From: Amycolatopsis sp. DSM 110486
Lineage (GTDB): Bacteria > Actinomycetota > Actinomycetes > Mycobacteriales > Pseudonocardiaceae
Assembly (NCBI RefSeq): GCF_019468465.1
Contig: NZ_CP080519.1
Location: forward strand, 6,007,001-6,071,000
DNA: 64,000 bases
Direction of reading: 5' to 3'
Of the stretch, positions 8,560 through 17,600 are shown one piece after another (position 1 is the stretch's first letter; every line of letters begins with the position of its first letter). Below the pieces are notes generated by a model that was not told the origin of the DNA, searched no databases, and worked only from the letters and a program-made list of their open reading frames with translations. Position numbers and translations under genes: made by a program.

Positions 8560-8904
8560 TCAAAGGTTGAGGCGAGGGATCACCGAAGCGCCCTCGAGGT
8601 TGTGGCCGACGCTCTGGAAGCTCTGGTGCACGTCCGAGTCGCCGGTGTTGTAGTTCGTGTGGCTCGTGTGCACGAGCTGCGACATGGTGTCGAGCTCCTT
8701 CACAGCGGCCGTCATCTTCTCCTGGAGCCGGCGCTGCAGGTCCCAGAACGCCACGGCCTGGTCGCCCTTGTAGTTGCGCAGAGTCTCGGTGAGCTCCGAC
8801 TCCAAGCTGGCCATGGTCGTCTTCGCGTTCGACGCGGTTTCCTCGAAGCCCTGGACGGCGCGCGTCATCGCAGCGGAATCTGCCTGGAATCCCGGACTGG
8901 ACAT
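8560..8904 (-). CDS. CFP-10-like ESX protein carrying the YxxxD export motif
   Basis: 114 residues, first gene of the leftward ESX operon. Helix-turn-helix hairpin; the turn reads NYKGDQAVAFW, so Y-K-G stands where W-x-G is usual. HTNYNTGDSD near residue 85 contains Y-N-T-G-D, a YxxxD signal, and a flexible tail follows as in CFP-10. The start is preceded by a near-perfect Shine-Dalgarno (GGAAGGAGGTG, at about 8911-8922), the best ribosome site seen in the window, consistent with high expression of an ESX substrate pair. Confidence 0.87.
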   Translation of the reverse strand: MSSPGFQADSAAMTRAVQGFEETASNAKTTMASLESELTETLRNYKGDQAVAFWDLQRRLQEKMTAAVKELDTMSQLVHTSHTNYNTGDSDVHQSFQSVGHNLEGASVIPRLNL

Positions 8905-8981
8905 GACGGGCCACCTCCTTCCCTCTCGCGGAAGATCCCGGTGCGCGAGAGGCTTGCCCCTGCCCGCGCGTTGTGAATGTC

Positions 8982-9009
8982 ACGCTAGAAAACCCGGAGG
9001 TGTGGTCAA
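8982..9009 (-). promoter_or_regulatory. Probable promoter of the ESX operon
   Basis: On the minus strand, TTGACC (9004-9009) and TAGCGT (8982-8987) lie 16 bases apart, close to the actinobacterial housekeeping consensus. Transcription would start near 8975, leaving a leader of about 70 bases with the strong ribosome site. It lies in the 225-base divergent gap to the gene at 9130. Confidence 0.5.
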
Positions 9010-9129
9010 ACGGCACAACTGCCGGTCGCGTTGACGGCACTATTACCTACACGGGGTGGGGCGCGCCCCACCCCGCGGACGGGGGCGCTCTCCAGTGCCC
9101 TTTCCCGCCGGTCTCGCGACCCTGAAGGC

Positions 9130-10089
9130 ATGACGACTGGGGGAATTTCACTCGCTCGGCTGCACCGCCCGCTCGTGGTGCTCGCGGGGGCGATGGCACT
9201 GCTGCTCGTGGTGTCGGCGGTGGGGCTGGTGTTCGATGATCGCACGCTCGTCAACGCGCCGCTGTGGGCGAAACCGTTCAAGTTCGCGGTGTCGGTGGGG
9301 ATGTATGCGCTGACGCTCGCGTGGCTCCTCACACTGCTGCGGCGCGGCCGGCGGGCCGGGTGGTGGATCGGCACGGTGTTCGCCGTCGGCATCGGGATGG
9401 ACATGGCGCTGCTGGTGTGGCAGGTCGTGGTCCGCGACCGGACGCTGCACTTCAACAAGGCGACACCGAGCGACATCACGATCAACAACGTGGTGGCCAC
9501 GGGCGCGTTCACGGCGTGGGGTGCTACCGCCGCGGTCGTCGTGCTGCTGCTGTTCCAGAAGTTGCCGGACCGTGCGCTGGCGTCGGCGCTGCGGTGGGGG
9601 ACGGCGTTGTCGGCGGTGGGGATGGGCCTGGCGTTGCTGATGTTCACGGCGACGCCGGACCAGAAGGCGATGTACGCGGCGGGGGAGCGGCCGCCCACGT
9701 TCGGCGGGCACACCGTGGGCCTCGCCGACGGCGGCCCGGGCCTGCCGCTGCTCGGCTGGAGCACGGTGGGTGGTGATCTGCGGATCCCGCACTTCGTGGG
9801 CATCCACGCGATCCAGGCGCTGCCGCTGATCGCGTTGGGCCTGGCGGCGCTCGCGCGGCGGTATCCGGTGCTGTCGTCGGACCTCGTGCGCCGGCGGCTG
9901 GTGTGGACCGCGGTCGTCGGCTACGCGGGGGTGCTCGCTCTGGTGACGTGGCAGGCGTTGCGCGGCCAGTCGATCGTCCGGCCGGACTTCTGGACGCTGT
10001 CCGCGGCGGCGGGGCTGATCGTGGTGGTGACGGCGGGAGTGGCGCTGTCGCTGCGCTCACCGAGAGTGCATGCTCTGACGGAATTCTGA
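9130..10089 (+). CDS. Polytopic membrane protein of unknown function
   Basis: 319 residues with about seven hydrophobic helices (for example residues 15-38, 52-72, 80-102, 122-147, 160-180, 228-250, 265-285, 295-312). ATG 9130 starts just before the first helix; the upstream in-frame stretch to 9031 is charged and unlikely to be translated. The segment NAPLWAKPFKFAVSVGMYALT after helix 1 and RIPHFVGIHAIQALPL before a late helix are distinctive. No catalytic motif recognised. Divergent from the ESX operon; 55 bases upstream of the ligase gene, possibly co-transcribed. Confidence 0.75.
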   Translation: MTTGGISLARLHRPLVVLAGAMALLLVVSAVGLVFDDRTLVNAPLWAKPFKFAVSVGMYALTLAWLLTLLRRGRRAGWWIGTVFAVGIGMDMALLVWQVVVRDRTLHFNKATPSDITINNVVATGAFTAWGATAAVVVLLLFQKLPDRALASALRWGTALSAVGMGLALLMFTATPDQKAMYAAGERPPTFGGHTVGLADGGPGLPLLGWSTVGGDLRIPHFVGIHAIQALPLIALGLAALARRYPVLSSDLVRRRLVWTAVVGYAGVLALVTWQALRGQSIVRPDFWTLSAAAGLIVVVTAGVALSLRSPRVHALTEF

Positions 10090-10144
10090 GATCTTTCGGG
10101 TAGGGATGGTCCTGCGTTTTCCGGGTCGGACAAAGGACGGTGCG

Positions 10145-11608
10145 ATGGTCTTTCCGCAGGCGGTGCTGGACGCGCTCGGTTCGGAGCCGGACGCGGTGGC
10201 GTTCGAGCACGGCCCGCGGAAGGTCACGCGGGGTGAAGCGCGCGACCTGATCGGCCGCTTCGTCGCCGCCCTGCGGGGCGCGGGCGTCTCGCGCGGTGAC
10301 GGCGTCGGGGTCGCCACCGCCGTGACGCCCGAGGGGTGGGCCGCGCAGATCGCCGCGCAGACGCTGGGGTGCCGCACCGTCGGCATCCGGGCGGGCCTGC
10401 CTGTCGCGCACCTGCGGACGGTGGTGGGCGACCTGGCGGCGGTCGTGGTCGACGAGGCCTCCGAGACGCCGGAACTGCGCGCGACGGCGGCGGGGGCGAA
10501 GATCCTGCGGGTCGGGCCGGAGTTGTTGTCGGTGTTCGAGGAACCCGTGCCGAGCGGGCGGCCGTCCGACATCGGCTGGGTGGTGTTCACCAGCGGCAGC
10601 ACAGGGTTGCCGAAAGGCGTGACGTACAGCTTCGAAGCCTTGACGGCGCAGGGGATCGAGCAACGCCCTGAGGAGACGCCCGCGGATCTGGCCGCGCGGT
10701 ACCGGCGTTTCCTGCTGTTCGGCACCTTGACGAGCGCGGTGATGATCACGCACTTGCGCTCGTGCCTGCTGGCGGGCGGGACGGTGGTGATTCCCGAGGC
10801 GTTGCCGGATTTCCCGTGGATCCTGCCGCGCCTCGACATCACGGCGGCTCTGACGACGGTGCCGCGGCTGTACAAGATCCTCGACGTGCTGCGGACTTCG
10901 TCGGTGGATGTCAGTTCCGTGCGGATGCTGGTGGTAGCCGGCTCGCCCGTCGCTCCCGGCCTGATGGCGGAGGCGTTTTCCCGCGTGGGGCCGGGAATGC
11001 AGCAGGCGTACGGCCAGACCGAGGTGGGCAAGCTGACCGTGCTGACGCCGGCCGACGTCGCCGCGTTCCCGGACGCGCTGGGCTCCGCGGGCCGCCCTTG
11101 CGCGGGCGTCGAGATCTCCGTGCGCGACTCCTCGGGGACTGACGTTGAGGCCGGCGCTTCGGGTGAGATCTTCGTCCGGTCGGCCGGCCAGTTCTCGGGC
11201 TACTGGGGCAATCCTTCGCAGACGGGGGAAGTCCTGCGCGACGGCTGGGTCCGTACGCAGGACATCGGCCACGTCGACGCTGACGGTTTCCTCCACCTGA
11301 CTGGTCGGACTCGCGACGTCGTGATCGTCAACGCGGTCATCCACTACACCGGCCCGATCGAACGCGCCCTCGCCTCGCACGCCGACGTGGATCAGGCCTA
11401 CGTCGTGGCGGCTCCCGACCCTTCCACCGGCGAAGCGGCGCACGCTTTTGTGGTCCCGGCTCCGGGGCGGGTCCCGGACGTGACCGAGCTGCGCGGTGTG
11501 GTGGCAGGGTTCGTCGGCGAGGCGGCGGCGTCGGTGAAGGTGATCGACGAGGTGCCGGTGGCCGCGTCGGGGAAGCCGGACGAGCAGGCGCTGCTGAAGC
11601 TGGTGTAG
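10145..11608 (+). CDS. ANL-superfamily AMP-dependent acyl/aryl-CoA synthetase or ligase
   Basis: 487 residues. Adenylates a carboxylate with ATP, then transfers it to CoA or another thiol. Core motifs are complete: TSGSTGLPKGV (phosphate loop, about residue 155), YGQTE (about 295), DGWVRTQDIG and LTGRTRDVV (hinge), and the C-terminal ASGKPDE lysine. Start ATG 10145 follows AAAGGACG; an in-frame ATG at 10106 adds 13 basic residues. The phosphate loop starts early because the N-terminal subdomain is short, as in small members fused to or acting with PKS-type starters. Substrate unknown; no pathway genes adjoin it. Confidence 0.9.
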   Translation: MVFPQAVLDALGSEPDAVAFEHGPRKVTRGEARDLIGRFVAALRGAGVSRGDGVGVATAVTPEGWAAQIAAQTLGCRTVGIRAGLPVAHLRTVVGDLAAVVVDEASETPELRATAAGAKILRVGPELLSVFEEPVPSGRPSDIGWVVFTSGSTGLPKGVTYSFEALTAQGIEQRPEETPADLAARYRRFLLFGTLTSAVMITHLRSCLLAGGTVVIPEALPDFPWILPRLDITAALTTVPRLYKILDVLRTSSVDVSSVRMLVVAGSPVAPGLMAEAFSRVGPGMQQAYGQTEVGKLTVLTPADVAAFPDALGSAGRPCAGVEISVRDSSGTDVEAGASGEIFVRSAGQFSGYWGNPSQTGEVLRDGWVRTQDIGHVDADGFLHLTGRTRDVVIVNAVIHYTGPIERALASHADVDQAYVVAAPDPSTGEAAHAFVVPAPGRVPDVTELRGVVAGFVGEAAASVKVIDEVPVAASGKPDEQALLKLV

Positions 11609-11629
11609 GGGTGCGGCCGATCTCGCTAC

Positions 11630-12070
11630 TCAGGCGAGATTAGATTTCCGAATATCAATCAAGGTTGCGGCCGGCCGAGACATCTGGCTGCTCGCTTATC
11701 CGCATTTCGCTGCTGCTCTGAATTCCTCGTTGAGGGTGCTTGAGCCGTTTGGCGGCAACTTTCGAACGCGTGCCTGTCAGACGTCCGAGAAAAGAAATTT
11801 TTCCGTTATGACCGAGTGGCTATCGTTGTAGGGCTGCGAGGTGCAGCTATCGTCAATCGGCGGCAGTCCATTACGCGCATACATTTTAACCTGGATGGTA
11901 TTAATGATCCGGTGCATTTTGCTGATAGTGGAATTGGCGTGGATCCGCGGGTCGACTATGAGGGATTGACCGCCTGGGAATTGAACCAGATCCGCCAGAA
12001 CCCCGACTGTTGGAGTAGGGTGACCTTTTACCGGGGTGGTCGAGCGTTGGAGGAAAATCCCTTTGAGTGA
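11630..12070. other. Low-GC patch, possible acquired islet
   Basis: Base composition drops visibly compared with the ~70% GC around it, for example in 11640-11730, 11790-11815 and 11875-11940, which contain AT-rich runs rare elsewhere in the window. The first ~190 bases hold no convincing gene; the rest carries the 84-codon ORF described next. This suggests horizontally acquired DNA or the remnant of a longer foreign gene. Confidence 0.5.
11816..12070 (+). CDS. Small ORF, possible toxin C-terminal fragment
   Basis: 84 residues from GTG 11816; the frame is open back to 11744 but has no other usable start, and no good ribosome site precedes GTG. Low-GC codon use unlike neighbouring genes. The end (GLTAWELNQIRQNPDCW, then RVTFYRGGR) looks like the compact C-terminal domain of a polymorphic toxin, but I recognise no named family. 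The next gene starts inside its last codons with a strong ribosome site (GGAGGAAAA at 12049), the usual arrangement for toxin tail plus immunity. It could equally be a free-standing small gene. Confidence 0.45.
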   Translation: MAIVVGLRGAAIVNRRQSITRIHFNLDGINDPVHFADSGIGVDPRVDYEGLTAWELNQIRQNPDCWSRVTFYRGGRALEENPFE

Positions 12071-12434
12071 CGAACCGAAGACGTTGTGGTCGAGTGACCG
12101 AGATCTTCAGCTGTGGCACTACGGGGTCGGCCACTTGCAGCTGTCCTTGCGGACTCCGTGGTCGGACGACTACCCGGACGTCGTTCGACTGGCGTTCTCC
12201 AGTGTTCTGAGAGTCGAGTTGTCGACGCACTACCGCGGTCCGGTCCGGCTCCTGTTGGTTGATCGGCACGGGCCTTACCCGGAAGCATTGAGCAGGCCCG
12301 CGAAGCTCGTGGAGATCCACGGCGCCGACGCCGAGGGCTTTCTGGCGGCGGGCACGATGCGGATCACGCGCGAGACGCGCGAGGGCACAGTGCTCGAGGT
12401 CCTCGTGTCGGAGAACATGTCGTCGGAGTGGTAG
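12063..12434 (+). CDS. Small acidic protein, candidate immunity partner
   Basis: 123 residues from TTG 12063, chosen because GGAGG sits nine bases upstream (12049-12053). The alternative GTG at 12036 has none. It overlaps the preceding ORF by eight bases. No TM helix or signal. The sequence mixes hydrophobic strands (VVRLAFSSVLRVEL, VRLLLVDR) and ends acidic, like many orphan immunity proteins, but no specific family is recognised. GC content returns towards the local average along the gene. Confidence 0.6.
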   Translation: MSDEPKTLWSSDRDLQLWHYGVGHLQLSLRTPWSDDYPDVVRLAFSSVLRVELSTHYRGPVRLLLVDRHGPYPEALSRPAKLVEIHGADAEGFLAAGTMRITRETREGTVLEVLVSENMSSEW

Positions 12435-12441
12435 CGACCGT

Positions 12442-12921
12442 TCAGGGCCGACCGAAGGCTGCGCGGAGGGCTGCGACGTCGGCGAGGTCGTGGGGCCTTG
12501 GTTCGTAGCCCTCGTGGAACAGAAGTTGTTGCGCCACCGACAGGCACGGCACTGTGACGCCGTCGATCTTCCCCGTGACGAAGCAGCCCACCGGGTAACG
12601 GAAAAGGCCGCCGGTGGAGTCGGCCTCTTGGGTGGCCGAGCCGTCGTCGGTGAAGTGCAGCGGGTGCAGGTCGAGAGAAGCGCCGTCGGGGCGGGTGAGG
12701 ACGAAACGCACCGGGCGGAAGTTCGCGGACTCCGTGAAGTCGTTCAGCGCGGCCAGAACCGTGGGCTCCTCCTCGAACCGGTGCAGCAGGTCCAGGTCCG
12801 AATGCGCGCGGGTTTCGCGGCCCAGCAACGCATCGACACCCCAGCCGCCGGCGATCCAGGCGTGGCAGCCGGCAGCGCGCAGACGGGACAACACGTCCAA
12901 GGCGATCTCGGCGGTGAGCAC
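12442..12921 (-). CDS. Nucleotidyltransferase of the aminoglycoside/lincosamide adenylyltransferase type
   Basis: 159 residues from GTG 12921 (an ATG at 12957 adds 12 residues, but it lies in the tail of the trypsin terminator and lacks a ribosome site). WIAGGWGVDALLGRETRAHSDLDL near the N-terminus is the polymerase-beta-type nucleotidyltransferase signature: GG for the triphosphate, D-x-D for metals. LDLHPLHFTDDG and a C-terminal helical region follow, as in LinA/ANT(2'')-like enzymes. It might modify an aminoglycoside, lincosamide or another small molecule; resistance is not established. It stands alone after the trypsin gene. Confidence 0.8.
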   Translation of the reverse strand: MLTAEIALDVLSRLRAAGCHAWIAGGWGVDALLGRETRAHSDLDLLHRFEEEPTVLAALNDFTESANFRPVRFVLTRPDGASLDLHPLHFTDDGSATQEADSTGGLFRYPVGCFVTGKIDGVTVPCLSVAQQLLFHEGYEPRPHDLADVAALRAAFGRP

Positions 12922-12966
12922 GGAACCGAGTGTGCCGAACCGGCCCGGCCGGCGCATCGCAATAAA

Positions 12967-12994
12967 CGAGCCGCCCGACGCGGCGGGCGGCTCG
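12967..12994 (-). terminator. Intrinsic terminator of the trypsin-like gene
   Basis: Perfect 11-bp stem (CGAGCCGCCCG at 12967-12977, CGGGCGGCTCG at 12984-12994) with a six-base loop, 15 bases after the trypsin stop. On the minus strand it is followed by TTTATT, so it fits a rho-independent terminator. Confidence 0.75.
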
Positions 12995-13008
12995 CTATTG
13001 CAACGGAG

Positions 13009-13716
13009 TCAGACGCCCGCGGTCTGCTTGATCCAGTCGCGGCTCGCGGCGACGCTCGCGTAGTTCTGGGTGCCGTTCTTGTCGCTGCCGGAGTTCTCGC
13101 CGGTGGAGCACACACCGACCTGCACGCCGTCGGCGAGCTGGGGGCCGCCGGAGTCGCCGTGCCAGGAGGCACCCGTGACGCCCTCGCTGGTGATGGCCGT
13201 GCCGTTGAACGCGTCGGTGCCCTGGCCCGTGACCTTGACGTCCGCGGTCTTCAGCGTGTCGGACGGCGGGTTGTTGCCCTCGGTGCGGCCCCAGCCGTAG
13301 ATCTGGTTGGTGGCACCGGTTTCCGGGTCGGCGTCGCCGAGTTTCATGAACGTCGCCTCCACCGCGGACGACAGGTGCAGCAGCGCGATGTCCCCGTCGG
13401 GAGAGGCCTTCTGCTGGTCCACGGCCGCCTCGGTGCCCTGGCCGAGCGCCACGTTGCCGACCTTCACGTGCATGCCGGGGGCGTTCAGGCAGTGCTGCGC
13501 GGTGAGCACCCACTGCGCCGCGATGATCGTGCCGGAGCACTCGAAGCCGCCGAAGTCCGTTGCGTCGTCCCAGAAAACCTGCGCACCCCACGGCGCCGAG
13601 CCCACCGTCTCCCCGCCGATGATCCGCGGCCCGGCCGCGCTCGCCGCCCCCGCCGACACGACGCCGAACACCGCGGCCGCCCCGGCCACCACGGCCACTG
13701 CCTTCGCGAAACGCAT
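13009..13716 (-). CDS. Secreted trypsin-like serine protease (S1)
   Basis: 235 residues from ATG 13716 with GAGGGG six bases upstream; the in-frame ATG at 13764 would run through a palindrome and place charged residues before the signal peptide. Signal peptide residues 1-28 (MRFAKAVAVVAGAAAV, cleavage after ASA), then RIIGGE, the usual activation/N-terminal Ile of S1 enzymes. The triad is intact: His in LTAQHC, Asp in DGDIALLHL, Ser in GDSGGP. Three or four cysteines are placed for disulfides. Extracellular. Two dyads lie just upstream, implying specific control; its own terminator follows. Confidence 0.93.
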   Translation of the reverse strand: MRFAKAVAVVAGAAAVFGVVSAGAASAAGPRIIGGETVGSAPWGAQVFWDDATDFGGFECSGTIIAAQWVLTAQHCLNAPGMHVKVGNVALGQGTEAAVDQQKASPDGDIALLHLSSAVEATFMKLGDADPETGATNQIYGWGRTEGNNPPSDTLKTADVKVTGQGTDAFNGTAITSEGVTGASWHGDSGGPQLADGVQVGVCSTGENSGSDKNGTQNYASVAASRDWIKQTAGV

Positions 13717-13726
13717 GTAAGCCCCT

Positions 13727-13757
13727 CTACGTTGATGAAATGATTTCACCAACGTAG
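13727..13757. promoter_or_regulatory. 31-bp near-perfect palindrome upstream of the trypsin gene
   Basis: Reading outward from G13742, 14 of 15 base pairs are complementary (half-site CTACGTTG-TGAAAT; only 13735/13749 mismatched). It ends 11 bases from the trypsin start codon, next to the ribosome site. Being largely non-GC in this genome and not followed by a U-tract, it is better explained as a dimeric repressor operator than as a terminator. Confidence 0.65.
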
Positions 13758-13779
13758 GCGGCATGTGGAAACTTGATAA

Positions 13780-13815
13780 CCTACTTCAGTCGGGTCTCGC
13801 ACCGACGGAAGTAGG
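13780..13815. promoter_or_regulatory. Second inverted repeat in the trypsin upstream region
   Basis: Two 14-base arms (CCTACTTCAGTCGG at 13780-13793 and CCGACGGAAGTAGG at 13802-13815) are complementary at 13 of 14 positions around an eight-base loop. It lies 22 bases beyond the 31-bp palindrome, where the trypsin promoter would be, and upstream of the divergent gene at 13967. It could be an operator or an RNA hairpin. Confidence 0.5.
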
Positions 13816-13966
13816 GTGCTGACAACGTTGTGCCACCGGGAGATCGTGGTCGTAGGCGTGGACGATCTTGCCTCAGAGGTGTCCCGCGGTGAGGGGCGCG
13901 CACGGATTCGCGGTTGTGTGGGTCCGTACCGTTGGTTCTGGCGAAGGCGTTTGTTCGGGGGTCGTG

Positions 13967-14407
13967 ATGAGTGAGTTCCGTTGGCCGGACTGGCTGCGTT
14001 GGCCGCGCAGACCGAACATGGAGCCGGTCATCGAGCCGGTCATCGAGCCGGTGGTCTGGCGGTCGATCAAGGTTTCCGCTGAAGCCCGGGCTTGGCCGCT
14101 CTGGGTCCACGACCCGAACCTGTCCGGTGTCGACAATGTCGACCCTGCCTCACCGGAACTCGGGCTGACCCCGGACCTGGCCCGCGATCTCACGGCCTGG
14201 CAACACGACTGGGACGCCATCTTCGACTGGGACGATCCAGGCTCGGCAGCCTTCCCCTCGGACGAGGCCGAACGACTCTTCGATGAACGCGGCTGGGAAC
14301 TGGCCCGACGGGTGCGGCGCGAACTCGACGAAAACTGGGACGTGACCTACAGCAGCGGTTCGCCCAATGGCGAGGTCGACATCCGGAACCCGGCGACACC
14401 CCTCTGA
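13967..14407 (+). CDS. Hypothetical acidic protein with EPVI repeat
   Basis: 146 residues from ATG 13967, preceded by GGGGGT at 13957. The N-terminus is tryptophan-rich (WPDWLRWPRRP), then three tandem 12-base copies (14021-14056) encode EPVIEPVIEPVV. The C-terminal half is acidic and helical, with LDENWDVTYSS near the end, a layout I associate with small uncharacterised actinobacterial proteins. No signal, TM helix or catalytic motif. Divergent from the trypsin gene and followed by a strong hairpin. Confidence 0.7.
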   Translation: MSEFRWPDWLRWPRRPNMEPVIEPVIEPVVWRSIKVSAEARAWPLWVHDPNLSGVDNVDPASPELGLTPDLARDLTAWQHDWDAIFDWDDPGSAAFPSDEAERLFDERGWELARRVRRELDENWDVTYSSGSPNGEVDIRNPATPL

Positions 14408-14460
14408 CATGACTCAACAGATACGGCTGGCCGATGCCTGAGTTTCATCGATGCCTACGC

Positions 14461-14496
14461 CTTGTGGTGGCGGGTCCCATTCCCTGCCGCCACAAG
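14461..14496. terminator. Bidirectional-type hairpin between convergent genes
   Basis: CTTGTGGTGGCGGG (from 14461) pairs with CCCTGCCGCCACAAG (to 14496) with one wobble and one bulge around loop TCCCATT. It lies between the rightward gene ending at 14407 and eccC ending at 14700, as expected for a terminator. A smaller GGGGG/CCCCC hairpin at 14597-14610 may serve eccC. I see no gene in 14408-14699. Confidence 0.55.
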
Positions 14497-14699
14497 GAAT
14501 GTCGTGCTGATCTCTTCAACTTCAATGTGATGAGGTCACGTTCCGTGATGGTGGTGCGCGAGCATCGCGAATGAAATCCAGCTGTACTGCGTGACCGGGG
14601 GCCCGCCCCCAGTGAGGGGTTCGATGCTCTCCTTTCGCGAGTGTCCGCCGACGGTCCGGAATTTCGCGTGAGTGACCGCAGTTCCGGCGACGGGCGGCC

Positions 14700-17600
14700 C
14701 TACGACTCCACGGGTTTCGTCCACGCCACCTGCACTAGCCCCGTGCCATGCCGACGCGACACCAGCGTCCCCCGGCCCGGGGGCTGCGGCGAAGGCTTCA
14801 CATCCCCCAGCAACGGGCCCTCCTCCTTCGTGCCCGACATGATCAGGCCCGGCGAGCCCAGTTCCCGCACCCGCTGCAGCACCGGCTCGTACAACCCCCG
14901 CCCCGCCCCACCGGAAGCGCGGGCGATGATCAAATGCAGGCCGATGTCCCGAGCCTGCGGCAGGAACTCCAGCAACGGCAACAACGGATTCTTCCCCGAA
15001 GTAGCCACGAGTTCGTAGTCATCGATCAACACATACAGATCCGGTCCCCGCCACCAAGACCGCGAACGCAGCTGCTCCGGCGTCACATCCGGGCCCGGCA
15101 ACCGGTTCCGCATCGCAGTCGCACACTGGCCCACCAGGTCCGTCAAGGTGTTCTCCGCGCCGGCGTAACCCAACAGGTGCGGCTGGTCCACGGCGCCCAA
15201 AAGGCCCCGCCGGTAGTCGCCGACCAGCATCAGTGCCTGGTCAGGAGTAAACGCGGCAGAGATGCCCGACGCGATGGCCCGCAGAAGAGAACTCTTGCCC
15301 GCCTCCACATCCCCGAACGCCAGGAAGTGGGGATCCGAAGAGAAGTCCAGGTGAACCGGCCGCAGGGTCGACTCGGCGATGCCCAGGACAACCCGCCCGG
15401 AGGGCGCCGCGGGAAGCGACTCCAGAGGCACCTCGGAAGGCAGCAAACGCACCTGCGGAGCACGAGAACCGGGCCATGCGGCAGTAATCCGACGAACCAG
15501 ATCCAGGCCACCGGCACCGATCGTCTCCGGGCGCTGGTCACCATCGACACGCGGCAGGGCGGCGAGGAAGTGCAACTTGTCGGCAGTCAGACCACGACCA
15601 GGCCGATCAGCGGGAACGTTCAGAGCCACCTTGCGATCGATGGAAGAATCCGCCGGATCACCCAGACGCAGCTCGAACCGCGTACCGATCGCGTCGCGCA
15701 GCTGAGCCCGCACGCCGATCCACTGGTTCACCGTCACGATCACGTGGATGCCGAAACCCAGACCCCGCGCGGCAAGCCCGGTGATCTGTTCCTCCAGCTG
15801 CTCGTACTCCTGCCGGATCGTGGTCCAGTTGTCCACGAAGAGGAACACGTCACCGAACTCTCGGCCGTCGGTGCTCTCGACCAAATCGGCACGCCGAGCA
15901 CGGAACGCGGCCATCGACTCCAGACCCTGAGCCGCGAAGAACTCCTCGCGCTGCTCCAGCAACGTCGTCAGTTCGGCCACCACACGCCGGCAACGCTGGG
16001 CATCACGCCGCGTCGCGTAACCCGAGACGTGGGGCAGGCCGGCGATCGGTGCCAACGCGCCGCCGCCCATGTCCAGCACAAAAAGCTGCACTTCCGAAGG
16101 GGTGTGGGTCAGGGCGAGCATCGCCGCGATGGACTTCAACAAAGTCGACTTGCCGCTTTGCGGTGCGCCCACGACCAGGGCGTTGCCGGCCGCGCCGGAG
16201 AAGTCGGCCCAGAGCATGTCGCGGCGTTGTTCGAAAGGTTTGTCCACCAGGGCGACGGGGATGGTCAGCTTGCCGTTGCCGCCCCAGCCCAGCGGACACA
16301 AGCCGCGAGCAACGTCCGTGCCCAGTGGTGGCAGGAGCTGGTCCAGGGTGGGTGGTTCGGACAGCGGCGGCAGCCAGATCTGGTGGGCCTCCGGGCCGCG
16401 GCCTTCCAGACGGGAAAGCATTGCGCCGATGATGGTTTCCCCGGTGCCCTTCTCGACCGTCTCGGCCACAGGAACCGACGCCGCCAGCGGCACCTCCACT
16501 GCCTCGAACGTGAACGGCAGCACCCCCACCTGCTGTCCGTCCTCACGCACGATCGTGCTGCGCGGCGGAAGCTCACCGGACACGTAAGCAGCCTTGAACC
16601 GCGTCAAAGTGTCGTTGTCGGACTTCAGATACGCCGACCCGGGCACCGGCGGCAGGTGATACGCATCGGCCACCCCGAGCACCGCCCGGCTCTCCGAAGC
16701 GGAAAACGTCCGCAGCCCGATCCGGTACGACAGGTGGGAATCGAGCCCGCGCACCCGGCCCTCCTCGAGCCGCTGCGAAGCCAGCAGCAGGTGGATCCCC
16801 AGCGAACGCCCCAGCCGGCCGATCGCCACGAACAGGTCGATGAACTCGGGCCGCGACGAAAGCAGCTCGGAGAACTCGTCGATGATCACCAGCAGCGACG
16901 GCAACGGCTGCAGCGGCACCCCGTCGGCGCGCGCCTTCTCGTAGTCGCGCACCGACGCGTAGTTCCCGGCGGAGTGGAGGAGTTCCTGACGCCGCAACAG
17001 TTCGCCGTTCAACGCGTCGGCCATGCGGTCGACGAGCGTGAGGTCGTCGGACAGGTTGGTGATCACCGCGCACACGTGCGGCAGCCCGGTCATGCCCGCG
17101 AACGTCGCGCCGCCCTTGAAGTCGATGAGCGCCAGGTTCAGCTTCTCCGACGAGTGCGTCACGGCCAGCGCGGTCACGAGCGTGCGCAGCAGCTCGCTCT
17201 TGCCCGAACCCGTCGCGCCGATCACCAGCCCGTGCGGGCCCATGCCGCCCTCGGCCGACTCCTTGAAGTCCAGCTCCACCGACCGGCCCTCAGGGTTCAC
17301 GCCCAGGGGAATGCGCAGCCGGTCGCGGGCCGCGCGTGGCGCCCACGTCACGGTCGTGTCGGTGTCGCGCGGGTCGCCGATGCCGAGCAGCCCGGCCAGC
17401 CCGAACGTCGCCGACATCGGCTTCTCGCTGACCACTGCCGTGCCCTGGTACAGCGGCGTCAGCGTGCGCGCGAGCGCCTCCGCCGCGCCGCGGTCGAGCT
17501 GGTCGGGTGTGCCGAGGAAACCCAGCCGTGCCTCGGTGCCGCCGTCGAGCACGACCATGCCGAGCTGGTCGGGGGCCACGTGCAGGCTGAGCAGCTGCTC

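Noticed and set aside
14021..14056. Three 12-base tandem repeats as a possible mobile or regulatory repeat
   Set aside because: In frame inside a coding region (EPVI repeat); explained as protein sequence.
14536..14724. 62-codon ORF on the minus strand upstream of the eccC stop
   Set aside because: No ribosome site, runs through a hairpin, and overlaps eccC; no protein-like composition.
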